Source: Marinomonas ushuaiensis DSM 15871 (lineage in GTDB: Bacteria; Pseudomonadota; Gammaproteobacteria; Pseudomonadales; Marinomonadaceae). From it: DNA of 64,000 bases. Location: contig NZ_JAMB01000006.1 in assembly GCF_000521805.1 (NCBI RefSeq), positions 124,001 through 188,000 on the forward strand, in the 5' to 3' direction. Positions 9,306-17,844 of the stretch are shown in pieces. Every line of letters begins with the position of its first letter. Positions within the stretch are counted from its first letter, which is position 1. The position numbers were made by a program, and so were the translations under genes. A model generated the notes under the pieces. It ran no database searches and was not told the origin of the DNA. It was given only the letters and a program-made list of their open reading frames with translations.

Positions 9306-10460
9306 TCATACCCTTACAAGAGGAAGTGTTAAACTGGCCGTCGTACCAGCGCCCTCTATACTGTCTATTTCAAACTGCCCATGATGAGCTCTCGCAATAG
9401 CCTTAACAACCATAAGGCCCAGTCCGGTTCCATGCTGTTTTGTTGTTACAAACCCCTCTTGCACATGATCCAAATGTTCTTTAGACATGCCAACACCACG
9501 ATCTCTAAATGTAAAAATCACATTACTACCATGACTACGCCAATCAAATCGAACCACATCACCTTCAGATTGTGCATCAATCGCATTATTTAAAAGGTTT
9601 AATAATGCCCCTAATAATGTTTCTTTATTACACTGAATACAATCCATGTCGGAGAAATCCTCTCCCACCATTTCAAAGTTCATATTTTTTTGTTCACAAA
9701 TTTCTTCGCAATGATTTGTCAGCTCCTCAACAAATTCCGAGGCTGAAATCACTTCATCTAATTTAATTTCACTACGAGAAAAAATAAGCATATCGCGAAT
9801 TTGCTTTTCAATATTCGCCAGTCTAGCGACTAACTTATTCGCAAAAGTTTGACGCATAACAGGCGCAAGATCTGGCTTTTGTAGATGCCCAGCATAGAGT
9901 GTCGCAGAAGACAAAGGCGTTCTGATTTGATGAGCAAGTGCGGCGACCATTTTGCCCATATTTGATAAGCGCTCATGGTGCGTTAATTTCTTTTGCAAAT
10001 GATACGCCTCAGTCAAATCTACTAAGATCACTAACTGTCCTGGAGCATCACCCAACGATGCCGTTTCTACACGAACACGACGACCAGTCACCATGCTCAC
10101 ATCGTGACCATCATTTTCCTGTGGACGAAAACTTAAAGGAACAATTTCTCCCCATAACTGGCCAATGAGAGATAAATTAAATAAACGCTCTGCAACAGGA
10201 TTTGCCATTACCACCACGCCCTCATCGTTTAATAACAACACACCTACAGGCATAGACTCAAATAATTGCTGAAACTGCAAAACCAATATCCGATTTTTAT
10301 CTTGCTCTTGGCGTTTGTCTTGTTCAGATCTATCCAACTGATCATACAATCGGACGACTTCTTGCTGAAGGTCCAAATAAGACTTTGCCAACACATCAGA
10401 AGATTCAGTGAACGCTTTGAAAGCAGCTTTTAACTCCGCTATTTCTTCATCTTTAGTCAC
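9306..10460 (-). CDS. flrB: FlrB/FleS, flagellar sensor histidine kinase
   Basis: 384 residues, with no transmembrane segment, as in other FleS/FlrB kinases. An N-terminal coiled coil is followed by a PAS domain (about 62-155), a HisKA helix with His177 in ALAHQIRTPLSSA, and a HATPase domain with N, G1 (DRGVGM) and G2 (GTGLGL) boxes. It phosphorylates FlrC in response to an internal assembly cue. Translation starts at GTG 10460, whose G is the last base of the preceding TAG (TAGTG overlap). It is thus coupled to the small FleQ-like gene. Confidence 0.92.
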   Translation of the reverse strand: MTKDEEIAELKAAFKAFTESSDVLAKSYLDLQQEVVRLYDQLDRSEQDKRQEQDKNRILVLQFQQLFESMPVGVLLLNDEGVVVMANPVAERLFNLSLIGQLWGEIVPLSFRPQENDGHDVSMVTGRRVRVETASLGDAPGQLVILVDLTEAYHLQKKLTHHERLSNMGKMVAALAHQIRTPLSSATLYAGHLQKPDLAPVMRQTFANKLVARLANIEKQIRDMLIFSRSEIKLDEVISASEFVEELTNHCEEICEQKNMNFEMVGEDFSDMDCIQCNKETLLGALLNLLNNAIDAQSEGDVVRFDWRSHGSNVIFTFRDRGVGMSKEHLDHVQEGFVTTKQHGTGLGLMVVKAIARAHHGQFEIDSIEGAGTTASLTLPLVRV

Positions 10461-10933
10461 TAAAACTCCGATTTATCAATATTATATCGACGCATTTTCT
10501 CGATCAACGTCGTGCGTTGTATCTGTAAATTCTGCGCTGCTTTTGAAACCACACCTTGAGTAGACACCAAAGCCTGTCGAATAAGAAGCGCTTCTAAATG
10601 ACGAACATGCAAGTTTAAATTAACACCAGAAGTTTGAGGAAACGTATGTAATTGTTTAATTTCTTTTAGAATCGAAGAAAGTAACTGAGACCGCCAAGGC
10701 AAAGGAGCTAACCAAACATTATGACTGCAATTCACAATATCAATAGACTGATTCAATGAGACAACAGGAATCATCTCATCCAGTTCAAAAGATTGAACAG
10801 CCTCCCCCAAAACAACAAAATCGGGCAATTGAAATGCAGTCAATGACGTACTATGCTCAACACCTACAAAGGTTAAGATACTGGAAACGCTCGCGTATTC
10901 TTCCTCACCCAAACCACACAACCAAGCTTTCAC
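10460..10933 (-). CDS. FleQ/FlrA-like regulator lacking the AAA+ domain
   Basis: 157 residues where FleQ/FlrA (about 480-490) normally sits ahead of fleSR/flrBC. Residues 1-100 resemble the degenerate receiver-like FleQ domain. Residues 104-153 match the FleQ tail closely (HLEALLIRQAL...VVSKAAQNLQIQRTTLIEKM), including the Fis-type HTH. The whole AAA+ sigma-54 activation module, with Walker A, Walker B and the GAFTGA loop, is absent. The frame is clean, without stops or frameshifts, which argues for a maintained gene rather than decay. The start is GTG at 10933 behind a G-rich stretch. It could bind DNA and regulate flrBC or flagellar genes as a repressor or competitor, but it cannot remodel sigma-54 holoenzyme. 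The master-activator role, if present, must be encoded elsewhere. Confidence 0.7.
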   Translation of the reverse strand: MKAWLCGLGEEEYASVSSILTFVGVEHSTSLTAFQLPDFVVLGEAVQSFELDEMIPVVSLNQSIDIVNCSHNVWLAPLPWRSQLLSSILKEIKQLHTFPQTSGVNLNLHVRHLEALLIRQALVSTQGVVSKAAQNLQIQRTTLIEKMRRYNIDKSEF

Positions 10934-11024
10934 ACCGCCACCCCAACCTTTAATAAGTCATTCTCGTCTATGTCATTACTACAATGCGCCTACATCGCTG
11001 ACTTTCAAGTTTTATCAAAAATCA

Positions 11025-11702
11025 TTATAACGTCAAAAACAGTTTATCAAACTGATTTTGCGAGACTTTTTCATCTTGAGCCCAAGATAAAACACCCAAT
11101 AATGGAGCTGGCAACATCACCGAAAGACTCGCTAGATTTTCATCATAATGTGACATTCTTTCTGGCCCGGTATTAGCAACCCATCCAGCAAGCTGCAATC
11201 CGTCTCTCACTATTGCCTCGGCCGTCAAAACAGCATGATTCAAACAACCTAATTTCATATTAACAACAAGAATGACAGGAAAACCAATCCGTTTTGCTAC
11301 ATCAGACAAGAACTCTCTATCATTTAATGGGACCCGCCAACCACCAGCCCCTTCAATTAAGGCAAACTCATGAGGCTTCAACAAAGCACCTTTAATATAG
11401 CCTTCTAAGCGAGAAGCTGTGATCAATTTATTTTCTTTCATAGCAGATATATGTGGCGCCATACGCGTTTCGAATACAACAGGGTTAACCTGCTCATAGG
11501 GCAAATTGACACTACCGGCTTGCTGAATAAGCACTCCATCATTATGACGCAAAACACCATCAACCCTTTCTGCCCCTGCCGCAATCGGTTTAAGACCAAA
11601 TGATTTAATACCTGCTCGTTTAGCGGCTTTCAACAAACCTACCGTGACGAAGGTTTTACCTGCGTCTGTATCTGTACCTGTCACAAAAAAATGTTTTTTC
11701 AC
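11025..11702 (-). CDS. bioD: BioD, dethiobiotin synthetase
   Basis: 225 residues from GTG 11702, which has AAGGA six bases upstream and begins (M)KKHFFVTGTDTDAGKT. That is the BioD P-loop right at the N-terminus. Longer in-frame starts have no ribosome-binding site. The EGAGGWRVPL motif of the family is present near residue 115. The enzyme makes the ureido ring of dethiobiotin from DAPA, CO2 and ATP. It belongs to a bioBFHCD-type locus of which only bioH and bioD survive intact here. The 142 bp before it, where bioC would be expected, contain no recognisable bioC sequence. Confidence 0.92.
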   Translation of the reverse strand: MKKHFFVTGTDTDAGKTFVTVGLLKAAKRAGIKSFGLKPIAAGAERVDGVLRHNDGVLIQQAGSVNLPYEQVNPVVFETRMAPHISAMKENKLITASRLEGYIKGALLKPHEFALIEGAGGWRVPLNDREFLSDVAKRIGFPVILVVNMKLGCLNHAVLTAEAIVRDGLQLAGWVANTGPERMSHYDENLASLSVMLPAPLLGVLSWAQDEKVSQNQFDKLFLTL

Positions 11703-11844
11703 GCTAATCCTTAGAAGTTTTTTCGCAAAGAAGTCATATAACAAAAGAATTAAGCATACATTTATTGACACCTTAAGGAAGGACTAAGCCAAAGAATATG
11801 AAAACACTTAACTGAACACTATATTAGCGTCGAGTATACGGTTG

Positions 11845-12648
11845 CTACAATGTATTCGAATAGATAAAGCGTTCTATATACAGAACACATTCATCTTGAT
11901 TTTCAAGAAAAGGTAGGTGCGTACAATTAGGTAATACAACACATTTTTGTAAGGGATTTACATTGACTTGTTGCTCTAAAGCTTGCGCAAAAACCAAGGT
12001 ATCTTTACCGCCTAGCAAGTGCAAATTAGGCAAATCTAAAATCGACCATTCTCGACGTAAATCAAGAGACTTTAACAGTCTAAGTCCTCCAATAAGAGCC
12101 GCATGATTAAGTGTCTTTATGGGTAAAAAGGATTGTAATTGATTGGCAAGAGCGTTCTCATCTTCTGCACCTTTGACCTGTAATGCCACTAAGTGCTTCA
12201 CTCCCTGCTCAGGCGCACTCTCAACCAAAGCTGAAAAAGCATCAAAATCCGCCACAGACATGCCAAATGAATAATCATCCCTTCTGATAAAACTAGGGGA
12301 AGCCGACAAGGTAATCAAACCTCGAACACAACTAGAGCGGCGAGCAGCGACATAAGTAGACACCATTCCACCAAGTGACCAACCAATCCACCATGACTCT
12401 TTAGGCGCCACATCAATTAACTGTTCAGTTAATGCATCGATATCGTAGTTAGGTCCGATACGTGAACGACTAATCCACTGTTCATCAAGAGAAATACCAG
12501 GCAAATTAGCCAAGACAACATAAAAACGCTGACTTAAACGTTGAGCAAAAGCATGCATCACTTCTTTTGACATCGCCCATCCAGATACCATAAAAATGGC
12601 TTGATGAGTTGGATCTCCAAATGCTTCTGTTTCAATACGTGCGCGCAT
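11845..12648 (-). CDS. bioH: BioH-like pimeloyl-ACP methyl ester carboxylesterase
   Basis: 267-residue alpha/beta hydrolase. The nucleophile elbow is GWSLGG (Ser near residue 92). The late His is in NCTHLPFLENQ and the acidic residue follows LLGGKDT. BioH releases pimeloyl-ACP from its methyl ester at the end of the BioC/BioH pathway. Assignment rests on the fold plus location between bioF/bioB remnants and bioD, the normal bioBFHCD order. Since bioC is absent here, its substrate would have to come from a bioC elsewhere. A generic esterase is the alternative. Confidence 0.75.
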   Translation of the reverse strand: MRARIETEAFGDPTHQAIFMVSGWAMSKEVMHAFAQRLSQRFYVVLANLPGISLDEQWISRSRIGPNYDIDALTEQLIDVAPKESWWIGWSLGGMVSTYVAARRSSCVRGLITLSASPSFIRRDDYSFGMSVADFDAFSALVESAPEQGVKHLVALQVKGAEDENALANQLQSFLPIKTLNHAALIGGLRLLKSLDLRREWSILDLPNLHLLGGKDTLVFAQALEQQVNVNPLQKCVVLPNCTHLPFLENQDECVLYIERFIYSNTL

Positions 12649-12660
12649 GCAATCCCTCTA

Positions 12661-12738
12661 TTATTTCGACATTAATATCTGTTGGAACGAATCAGATAAT
12701 AACACTAAATCCTCATTGGAGTGCTCTGCACTCAAATC
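12661..12738 (-). pseudogene. bioF: bioF C-terminal remnant
   Basis: About 25 codons ending at TAA 12661-12663 read [20 protein letters not shown] and then ILMSK. This resembles the C-terminal end of BioF (8-amino-7-oxononanoate synthase), which has an SAxHxxEDI/L-type segment close to its end. It has no start codon and runs directly into the end of the bioB remnant in a different frame. The preceding 350 or so codons of bioF have been deleted. Identification is by pattern and position only. Confidence 0.5.
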
Positions 12739-12971
12739 ATTTTTTGAACATTAGCCTCATAAAACAACTTAGACTCTTCTTGATTTACCACTCGCGCTAC
12801 AATAGATTCAACAACCGCTTCATCAGAGAGCTCTTCCCGCCTTTCAGGGCTAACACCCAAATAAGCAAGCAACGCCATATCCTTGTCTGCTTCTAGATTA
12901 GCTGCTGTCAGTAATTTCCCCCCATAGAAAATAGAATTTGCACCCACCATAAAACATAGAGCCGGAGTTTG
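12732..12971 (-). pseudogene. bioB: bioB C-terminal remnant (biotin synthase)
   Basis: The frame [20 protein letters not shown] onward, to about residue 80, matches the conserved C-terminal part of BioB ([20 protein letters not shown]..PxxDKD). BioB is normally about 350 residues. The entire radical-SAM barrel with the CxxxCxxC cluster is missing, and an in-frame TGA lies just upstream at about 12993. An ATG at 12950 could start a 72-residue peptide, but this would have no catalytic function. It sits next to the bioF scrap and divergent from comF, the known bioB/comF arrangement of Pseudomonas putida. Confidence 0.8.
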
Positions 12972-13190
12972 ATAGACAAAAGAGCACTCACCTGAACTTC
13001 ATTTAGCTTGAATTTTTCTATGGAGAGTTTGAGCATGAAACAGTAAATCCATAAATGGAAAATCGAAAAGCACCTTAACTTCAGCATGAATCAAATTAAA
13101 ACGAGTCTGCTGATGTTTTCAGTAGAAGTATTTACAGATATATTTATAGGCATATTAGCCTCGGTAAAATAAATGAATGGAGCAATACCA
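12972..13190. other. Spacer between bioB remnant and comF
   Basis: About 220 bp hold the deletion end of bioB and the comF leader. GGAG eight bases before ATG 13191 is the comF ribosome-binding site. I looked for the BirA operator expected upstream of an intact bioB and did not see its TTGT-AACC half-sites. Nothing else is recognisable. Confidence 0.4.
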
Positions 13191-13943
13191 ATGGACTGGT
13201 TAAAGCTATCAACTATAAGAATAAACTCAATTTACAATGGATTATTTTTAGGTCTGTGCTATATCTGCAATACAAAAAGTAAAACCACCATTTGTAAACA
13301 CTGCCACGACAACTTTCCAAAAAATGAAAAGCATTGCCTTCACTGCAAACGCTCTACGCATAAAAAAAATATCTTATGCGGTCGCTGCCAAACATCACCA
13401 CCGCAGTATCAACTTTGCATTGCACCCTATCGATTCGAAGGCATTATAAAAACCCTCATTCATAGCATCAAATTTAATCAAGGAAATCACTATATTCGTC
13501 CATTAACATACCTATTGAGCGAACACCTTATTCAAATCTACTCCTCTGATTCTTGGCCTGACCAGCTTATCTACGTTCCGAGTCATCCAAACAGAATCAA
13601 AGCACGCGGATTTTGCCAAACAAAAGCCATGAGCGATCACTTATTGAAAAACTTACAACTGAAAATTGGGGATCAATGCCCATTCAAAGCTAACAACAAT
13701 CCACTCCGCAAACTAAAACACACTCAAGCACAACACTCATTAAGTAGAAAAGAACGACTTAAAAACCAAAAAAATAGCTATGAAATCAATACCCCCATTG
13801 CCAAACATGTTGTTTTATTTGATGACGTAATGACAACAGGCAGCACGATAGAAAGTTGCACTAAACTCCTTCTTGAATCTGGTGCAGAACGAGTAGATAT
13901 CTGGGTAATTGCTCGGACACCAGACAAAATAGACCAATCCTAA
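13191..13943 (+). CDS. comF: ComF-family phosphoribosyltransferase-like protein
   Basis: 250 residues from ATG 13191, which has GGAG at the right distance; an ATG six codons upstream lacks one. The N-terminus carries a double zinc-finger-like set of CxxC pairs (CYIC, CKHC, CLHC, CGRC; residues about 25-68). The C-terminus has the PRPP-binding motif HVVLFDDVMTTGST near residue 210. ComF proteins act in uptake or processing of transforming DNA; the exact reaction is unknown. Placement next to bioB is a conserved gammaproteobacterial context. An orphan with its own promoter. Confidence 0.88.
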   Translation: MDWLKLSTIRINSIYNGLFLGLCYICNTKSKTTICKHCHDNFPKNEKHCLHCKRSTHKKNILCGRCQTSPPQYQLCIAPYRFEGIIKTLIHSIKFNQGNHYIRPLTYLLSEHLIQIYSSDSWPDQLIYVPSHPNRIKARGFCQTKAMSDHLLKNLQLKIGDQCPFKANNNPLRKLKHTQAQHSLSRKERLKNQKNSYEINTPIAKHVVLFDDVMTTGSTIESCTKLLLESGAERVDIWVIARTPDKIDQS

Positions 13944-14003
13944 AAAGAAACAGTAATTTAACATCTGAGCATGAAAGCTCTTAAACAGCCATAAAAAAGC
14001 CAT

Positions 14004-14034
14004 AAAAAAGCCCCGTAAGAAAAACTCACAAGGC
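14004..14034 (-). terminator. Intrinsic terminator after the Aer-like chemoreceptor gene
   Basis: Read on the minus strand, GCCTTGTGAG pairs with CTTACGGGGC (10 bp including G-U pairs) around a TTTTT loop, followed by TTTTTT. It is located 36 bp past the stop of the chemoreceptor gene and between convergent genes. Confidence 0.8.
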
Positions 14035-14069
14035 CTTTGTGCCTGTAATGACCATGATTAGTTACTGAT

Positions 14070-15632
14070 TTATTGCTTCATTCTCTCCGCAAGGTTCCCT
14101 TGCTCGTACGCCTCTTCTTCAATATGCGAAATATTCAAAACAATATTCTCTGCACTTCGAATACTATCAAGGCTCAAAGCGTCCACATCTTCCATTTTGT
14201 CATTAAGATCTCTAGCCACTTTAGCCTGCTCTTCTGATGAGACATTAATTTGCGCAGTCATTTGAACCACTTGCTTAATGGCGACCTCAATATCACCCAT
14301 TTTCCGAGCAACTTGATTAACACTTTCTACGCCTTGCTGTGCAACCAATGTACCTTTATCAATTGTTTCACTTACATCGGAAGTATTCTTTTTCAACTCT
14401 TCCGTCATAGCATGAATATTCTGTGTCGCACTTTGAGTTCGTATTGCTAACGCACGAACCTCATCAGCCACAACTGCAAAACCTCTTCCTGCTTCACCTG
14501 CACGAGCTGATTCAATCGCAGCATTCAATGCAAGTAAGTTGGTTTGATCAGCAATATCACTAATAGAATGTACAACGGCATTGATGCTATCGCTTTGTTC
14601 AGCCAAGATAGCCACAACTTTTTTAGCGTCCGAAATGTCTTTATAGACTTCACGCATGGTCTCACCTGTTTGTTGCGCCAATAACCGACTTTCACGTGTC
14701 AAAAGCCCAACAGACTCCGTGGCTTCAACCGCCACATTAACGTGTGACGCTACATGAGTAACACTAGACAACAACTGGGAACTAGAAGCTACAACACTCT
14801 GAAAAGTACCACGTTGTTTATTAAAGTTATTTAGATTGGCTGTAACACTTGCCTTAGATTCCGTAGCTCTTTTTTGAAGCTGTCCTGCACCTTCTTTCAA
14901 ACGGTATCGAAATGTATTTCCAGCTGCTTCTTGATGAATTTGGGCAAACTTAATTGCAGCTTTAGCCCCAACCATTTTGCAATATAAATACTGGCCAATA
15001 GGATTTTTGGATTCTGTGGATAAATTATCAACAACGAGACTTAAACTGCGTACTTGGTAAGTCGTTAAAAACACACCCAAGAGAGCAAAGACACAGGACA
15101 GCACTTGAAGCGCAACAGTATTTGAAAGCAAACCAATAACAGCCAAAAGCGCAAAACAAGCCACCAATGGCCATGACGCATTCACTAAATGAGAAGAAAC
15201 CTTAGCAGTAAAAGGCAACAAAGCTTTACCCGCATTAATTCGGTCATAAACAGATTGAGCGTGTTGTATTTCATCTTTTGTGGCTTTTCGCCTAACAGAT
15301 TCATAGCCAATAACCTTATCACCATCCAATAAAGGACTTACATGAGCACTCACCCAGTAATGATCACCATTTTCACAGCGATTTTTAACAATCCCCATCC
15401 AGCTTTTACCTTGCTTAAGGTTTGCCCACATATCCGCAAAAACCGCAGACGGAACATCAGGATGACGAATGACATTGTGCGCCTTGCCAATTAACACTTC
15501 ACGCTGATAACCAGCCACATCACAAAAAGCATCATTAACAAATGTAATACGTCCTTTTATGTCCGTGCTCGATACGAGAACATCACTTTCTGGAAAATCA
15601 TTTTCCTTATTTGTCACCGACATTTTACGCAT
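14070..15632 (-). CDS. Aer-type PAS methyl-accepting chemotaxis protein
   Basis: 520 residues. An N-terminal PAS domain (about 15-125, with the Aer-like DxxGxITFVNxAF opening and the [17 protein letters not shown] block) is followed by paired hydrophobic segments at about 150-200. There is no periplasmic domain. The cytoplasmic signalling domain carries the conserved tip ([19 protein letters not shown]...[13 protein letters not shown]) at about 350-395. Such receptors sense redox or energy state through FAD bound to PAS and signal to CheA. The start MRKM has AGGA seven bases upstream. Not part of the neighbouring glycosyltransferase unit. Confidence 0.92.
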   Translation of the reverse strand: MRKMSVTNKENDFPESDVLVSSTDIKGRITFVNDAFCDVAGYQREVLIGKAHNVIRHPDVPSAVFADMWANLKQGKSWMGIVKNRCENGDHYWVSAHVSPLLDGDKVIGYESVRRKATKDEIQHAQSVYDRINAGKALLPFTAKVSSHLVNASWPLVACFALLAVIGLLSNTVALQVLSCVFALLGVFLTTYQVRSLSLVVDNLSTESKNPIGQYLYCKMVGAKAAIKFAQIHQEAAGNTFRYRLKEGAGQLQKRATESKASVTANLNNFNKQRGTFQSVVASSSQLLSSVTHVASHVNVAVEATESVGLLTRESRLLAQQTGETMREVYKDISDAKKVVAILAEQSDSINAVVHSISDIADQTNLLALNAAIESARAGEAGRGFAVVADEVRALAIRTQSATQNIHAMTEELKKNTSDVSETIDKGTLVAQQGVESVNQVARKMGDIEVAIKQVVQMTAQINVSSEEQAKVARDLNDKMEDVDALSLDSIRSAENIVLNISHIEEEAYEQGNLAERMKQ

Positions 15633-15682
15633 AAATTTTTCCTATTCTTATTCTAAATTGTTCCTTGTCAAATAACTCAAAA

Positions 15683-16636
15683 TCAATCGACCTGACCACT
15701 TAACTCTAAATATTTTTTCATAACCAAGAGAGAAATCAACAATTCTCTATCCTCATCAAAAAACTGTTCAACGTAATCATGTGCATTATTAATAATATTC
15801 TTTGCCAAATTGGGGTTTTCAATGTAAAAATCCACTTTTTCTAACAAATCAGAAAAATCATCTTTTAACTCGACATAATGCACATCAGGAATCAACCTCC
15901 CTTCCATAAACCACGTCTCAAATCTGGGCTTCCTCATAAAACAAAGAGAGTTTGAAGACATAATCCACTTTAAATTAGTAGCAACGTCATTTCCTTCCAT
16001 AGACAAAATAAACTTATATTTCAGCTGTTCATCTATCGTCAATCGTCCTCGAGTTAAGTGTTTTTCATACGTTTTTTTAGCTGGATTAGAAAGCCCAATA
16101 TTACACTGAGGTGAATCGAAATACTTACCACACACCTCAAACCTATGATGAGTTACAAAAGATTTCCCTCTCCATACGATCATGTCTTTTTTATCTTCAT
16201 AATCAAGAGAATCATTAATAAAATTAAAATGCCGTACTTTATTCAACTTTAATAGAACAGAATTTTGATTATCTTCACTAATTGGCCGACTTTTTAGGAA
16301 AGAAGGTGTATCCGGAACATGTGTGATATCACCAAATAAATAGTCGAATCTAGCATTCGGGAAAAAACGACAAAATTGTAACATATCAAAGTAATATGCA
16401 GACGGATACTCTCTAGGGTTAATATCTTTAATTGAGGCGACTTCTGAACTTAAAGAAAAGCTCGTCTTTACCCGAAAGTAATAATCAACACGCCCCTCTA
16501 TATATTCTTTTTCATCTTCAAACCTTATAAATAAACGCTTATAAATTATTTTGAAGATAAAATCTGGAAGAAACTTGTTCATTATACCATTTAGATAAAA
16601 CCGGAACTTTGAACTCTTATGCTTACGAAATCTCAT
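15683..16636 (-). CDS. GT90 (CAP10/LpsA-like) glycosyltransferase
   Basis: 317 residues of the glycosyltransferase 90 type found in LpsA proteins of Gram-negative bacteria and CAP10 of fungi. Diagnostic features are VWRGKS near residue 170, the KYKFILSMEGNDVATNLKWI block (about 228-247) and the following SNSLC...P region. It probably adds a sugar to lipopolysaccharide or another surface glycan from a UDP-sugar. The ATG at 16636 lies only 4 bp after the stop of a short open frame made of a second copy of the dnaB tail, suggesting it once stood directly behind dnaB. The gene is AT-richer than dnaB, as typical of glycan genes. Confidence 0.82.
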   Translation of the reverse strand: MRFRKHKSSKFRFYLNGIMNKFLPDFIFKIIYKRLFIRFEDEKEYIEGRVDYYFRVKTSFSLSSEVASIKDINPREYPSAYYFDMLQFCRFFPNARFDYLFGDITHVPDTPSFLKSRPISEDNQNSVLLKLNKVRHFNFINDSLDYEDKKDMIVWRGKSFVTHHRFEVCGKYFDSPQCNIGLSNPAKKTYEKHLTRGRLTIDEQLKYKFILSMEGNDVATNLKWIMSSNSLCFMRKPRFETWFMEGRLIPDVHYVELKDDFSDLLEKVDFYIENPNLAKNIINNAHDYVEQFFDEDRELLISLLVMKKYLELSGQVD

Positions 16637-16640
16637 CTAT

Positions 16641-16701
16641 TTACTCATCATCAAAATCTTGATATGCCCCAGGCGCCAAGTCCTCAAACCGAGTATATTT
16701 A
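16641..16701. repeat. dnaB: Direct repeat of dnaB tail, copy 1
   Basis: About 60 bp match 18373-18433 in the same orientation at roughly 86% identity. All differences inside the frame are silent. The pair brackets 1.67 kb containing the CDP-glycerol transferase gene and relic sequence. Confidence 0.88.
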
Positions 16702-16718
16702 ATTATAAAAATCACCAT
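16641..16718 (-). pseudogene. Duplicate dnaB 3' end forming a 25-codon open frame
   Basis: The last 19 codons read KYTRFEDLAPGAYQDFDDE, exactly the C-terminus of the intact DnaB, with 8 codons differing only at synonymous positions and TAA instead of TGA. Upstream the match stops and six foreign codons lead to an ATG at 16718. That ATG is preceded by a perfect GGAGGAG four bases away, so a 25-residue peptide could be translated. It is best seen as the scar of an insertion or recombination behind dnaB. It may also act as a translation-coupling leader for the GT90 gene that follows 4 bp later. Confidence 0.8.
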
Positions 16719-16803
16719 ATACTCCTCCGTAATTTAAAGAAAAACATCACGACAGTTAAAAATCAAATTGAAAATCCACACTAAACCTGCAGTAGGATAT
16801 GGT

Positions 16804-17841
16804 TCAAAATTTCCAAAAATTATGACCTTTTCGTTGCTGAAATTTACGAAAAATATTCCATGGTTTTCTTTTAATTCCAGCGTTTTCTTTTAGCAGCATT
16901 TCTTTAACAGCCTTCAAAATGCGAAAACTTGACACTCCATCAACATAGGGATGCAATTGCTTAACCGCTTCTACCATAGAACGTTGTAACTCAGTTGAAG
17001 GGTTGAGAGCCAAAGAGATCATTTCACCTAATTTCTCAGGGACATCAAAATTAATAAGCTCAGCACCTGGCTTAATATTTCTATAGGTAATTACAGGTTT
17101 ATTCAATAATAAAAACTCACCTATTACTGAACTCGTATCAGAAAGAAGAATATCTGCAGTTTGCAAAGAAGGGGAAATGCTTTCAAAATTAATTAAAACT
17201 ACATTTCGATATTTTTTTTCCATGTCTTTGTAAGGCATTAAAAGATCAGAACTCATTTTAGGATGAAATTTAAACAACCAGTTTTCTTTATTTAATTTTA
17301 CACGATTCTCTATCTCTATTAAAAGATCTACAGAACTTGTTAGTGAAATTGAAAAGGTAGGCGCATAAAGTACACAAGGCAATTGATTCTCAAACAAAGA
17401 AGTCAACTTTTCTGTATGAAATAAAGGGTCTAATTTTGGCCAACCAGTTTCAATTACTTCAAAAGATTTATATTTATCAGCCAACTCATTAAATTTTTCG
17501 GTTGTAATTGGCCCATGCGTACAGTAAAGATCAAAAAAACCACGAATAATAAAATGACCTTTCTTTTTATGTTCTAATCCATGAAAGATCTGAACTTTTA
17601 ATCCTGGAATGAAATGTGGAACTACATTACCAGGAACAAAAACAGCATCTGGTTCATATTCTATAACGCTATCAATTGTTTTTAATATTTTCTCATCATC
17701 ATTAAAATACTCTTTATTAACACTATTGCCATGGGCATACCAAAAGCAGTCATCACCCTCTGATAAAATAGCCTCTTGTAGAGGTCTCAAAATTTCAAAA
17801 GAATAATTTTTAGTTATATAAAAAAGGTATTTTTTATTCAT
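16804..17841 (-). CDS. CDP-glycerol:polyglycerophosphate glycerophosphotransferase family protein
   Basis: 345 residues from the second ATG (17841), for which AGGTG is correctly spaced; an ATG one codon upstream abuts it. Family markers are FHGLEHKKKGHF (about 85-100), GWPKLDPLF (about 135), VLYAPTF (about 160), the His in KFHPKMSSD (about 195), and the acceptor-end motif ADILLSDTSSVIGEFLLLNK (about 230-250). TagB/TagF-type enzymes move glycerol phosphate from CDP-glycerol onto a lipid-linked glycan at the cytoplasmic membrane face. It lies alone between the two dnaB-tail repeats and is AT-rich. A CDP-ribitol or other CDP-alcohol donor is possible. A second family member lies at 35825-36907. 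Confidence 0.85.
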   Translation of the reverse strand: MNKKYLFYITKNYSFEILRPLQEAILSEGDDCFWYAHGNSVNKEYFNDDEKILKTIDSVIEYEPDAVFVPGNVVPHFIPGLKVQIFHGLEHKKKGHFIIRGFFDLYCTHGPITTEKFNELADKYKSFEVIETGWPKLDPLFHTEKLTSLFENQLPCVLYAPTFSISLTSSVDLLIEIENRVKLNKENWLFKFHPKMSSDLLMPYKDMEKKYRNVVLINFESISPSLQTADILLSDTSSVIGEFLLLNKPVITYRNIKPGAELINFDVPEKLGEMISLALNPSTELQRSMVEAVKQLHPYVDGVSSFRILKAVKEMLLKENAGIKRKPWNIFRKFQQRKGHNFWKF

Positions 17842-17844
17842 CAT

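Noticed and set aside
11703-11844. bioC remnant between bioH and bioD
   Set aside because: The frames here show no recognisable methyltransferase motif; bioC is treated as absent rather than decayed in place.
12972-13190. BirA operator expected between bioB and comF
   Set aside because: No TTGT-AACC-type dyad is visible; the bioB promoter region appears deleted.
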